Source of the DNA: Gammaproteobacteria bacterium
Lineage (GTDB): Bacteria > Pseudomonadota > Gammaproteobacteria > Competibacterales > Competibacteraceae
DNA length: 5,311 nt
Direction: 5' to 3'
Assembly (NCBI GenBank): GCA_020047885.1
Contig: JAIFNF010000070.1
Span: 1 to 5,311, forward strand
Shown here: one piece after another, positions 4,638-5,311 of the stretch
How positions within the stretch are numbered: the first letter of the stretch is position 1
How the letters are laid out: each line of letters starts with the position of its first letter
Made by a program: the position numbers and the translations under genes
Notes under the pieces: model-generated
Database searches by the model: none
The model's input: only the letters and a program-made list of their open reading frames with translations
Told to the model about the DNA's origin: nothing

Positions 4638-5311
4638 GGCTCATATTGGGTTTTGAGGACGTGGTAGAATCAAGCTTTCTCTAACAAGTATCTGTTTTGA
4701 CTATGTTCTGCATTAAAAAACTCATAGATGAAGCCAAGTGCTACGATGAAATCAGCAAGAGGCGCTGGCCCCATGGGGTGCGTGGCCCTCACTGCGCGTC
4801 TAACAAGATCAGCAAGCGTGTACATGTGCAAGAGCTGTAAGAAGCGATTTGATGACCTGACCGGGACGATCTTCATGGGACATCATCAGCCGTTATCGGT
4901 CTGGTTCACCTTTCTGTACCTGATGGGATTGAATGTGTCGAACCAGCAAATCGCTCAGGAACTGGGATTGGACCCCAGCGACGGACAGGCGATGGCGGAG
5001 TGGCTGCGTGGTGGCATCGTCCAACGCCGCCCTAAAGTACGCATGAGCGGGGTCGTAGAGTGCGATGAAGTGTATGTCGTTGCGGGGCACAAGAGCCGAC
5101 CTGAACACATTAAGGGGCGGCGTGGGCGGCGGCGGCGATTGAAGGGGACCCCCGGGCGGGGGACACTGGCGAAGGAAAAGCCGACCATCTTCGGTATGAT
5201 AGAACGCGGTGGCGAGGTCTGGATCATCATGCTGGAAAACGTACAACAGTCCACGATCAGACCTTTGATCCAGGAGACCATCGAACCCGGCACCCTGATC
5301 AATACCGACGA
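4638..5311 (+). mobile_element. IS1595-family insertion sequence, left part (continues past the window)
   Basis: The element is identified by its transposase (from 4703). The left terminus is estimated at about 4638, where a GGCTCATATTGGGTTTTGAG segment begins; its T/G-rich character and its distance of about 65 bp from the transposase start suit an IS end. The right terminus and target duplication are outside the window, so this boundary is tentative to within several bases. Confidence 0.5.
4703..5311 (+). pseudogene. IS1595-family transposase, frameshifted and cut by the window edge
   Basis: From ATG 4703 the frame reads MFCIKKLIDEAKCYDEISKR, then RWPHGVRGPHCASNKISKR, and stops at TAA 4838-4840. 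From 4821 another frame takes over and stays open to the window end: YMCKSCKKRFDDLTGTIF, HHQPLSVWF, NVSNQQIAQELGL, VECDEVYVVAGHK, a basic GRRGRRRRLKG stretch and INTDE. Together these are the zinc ribbon and the DDE domain of IS1595 (ISXO2-like) transposases. The first catalytic Asp is at 5064-5066, the second probably at 5307-5309; the rest is outside. Two lesions are visible. The break near 4820 also lacks the roughly 11 residues family members have between the KR and YxC motifs, which points to a deletion of about 32 bp. The first zinc Cys of CPHC is Gly (GGC, 4784-4786). The second pair, CKSC, is intact. Product inactive; family call secure. Confidence 0.85.

Noticed and set aside
4817..4840. 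Programmed ribosomal frameshift in the transposase
   Set aside because: There is no slippery run at the junction, and about 11 family residues are missing there, which fits a deletion better.
4893..5246. Minus-strand open frame of 117 codons
   Set aside because: It is antisense to the transposase frame, which shows clear family motifs on the + strand.

Overview
The window (5311 bp) looks like chromosomal DNA from a GC-rich proteobacterium, most likely a gammaproteobacterium. The E2 end closely resembles AceF, and the E3 subunit is the lipoyl-fused type known from beta- and gammaproteobacteria. The mix of a PDH operon, a DUF2887/DUF4351 Rpn nuclease and decayed IS1595-type and IS4-type transposases would fit an environmental lineage such as Competibacter-like bacteria. 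That genus-level suggestion is only an impression; nothing here proves it.

Layout, all genes on the + strand: (1) positions 1-542, the 3' end of the pyruvate dehydrogenase E2 gene (aceF); (2) 556-2328, lpdA, an E3 dihydrolipoamide dehydrogenase carrying its own N-terminal lipoyl domain; (3) 2342-3277, an Rpn-family PD-(D/E)XK nuclease 13 bp behind lpdA, with a nine-unit GEAR/GEIR repeat and a DUF4351-like tail; (4) 3340-4200, a YeaD-type hexose-6-phosphate mutarotase starting at TTG; (5) 4201-5311, a mobile-element graveyard. The last part holds an AT-rich stretch, a 48-codon stub of an IS4-type transposase, a short dispersed-type repeat, and the left part of an IS1595-family element whose transposase is frameshifted and leaves the window.

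The first two genes make E2 and E3 of the pyruvate dehydrogenase complex, which converts pyruvate to acetyl-CoA. aceE would lie just upstream, outside the window. The mutarotase belongs to sugar-phosphate metabolism and has no direct link to PDH. The Rpn gene appears to be an accessory gene lodged behind a housekeeping operon.

The most interesting signal is inside the Rpn gene. An in-frame ATG at 2942 is preceded by a perfect AAGGAG nine bases upstream, whereas the gene's own start at 2342 has almost no Shine-Dalgarno sequence. This is the arrangement expected for an intragenic small protein (RpnS-type antitoxin, as reported for E. coli Rpn loci). Here it would be a 111-residue C-terminal protein that carries all of the GEAR repeat.
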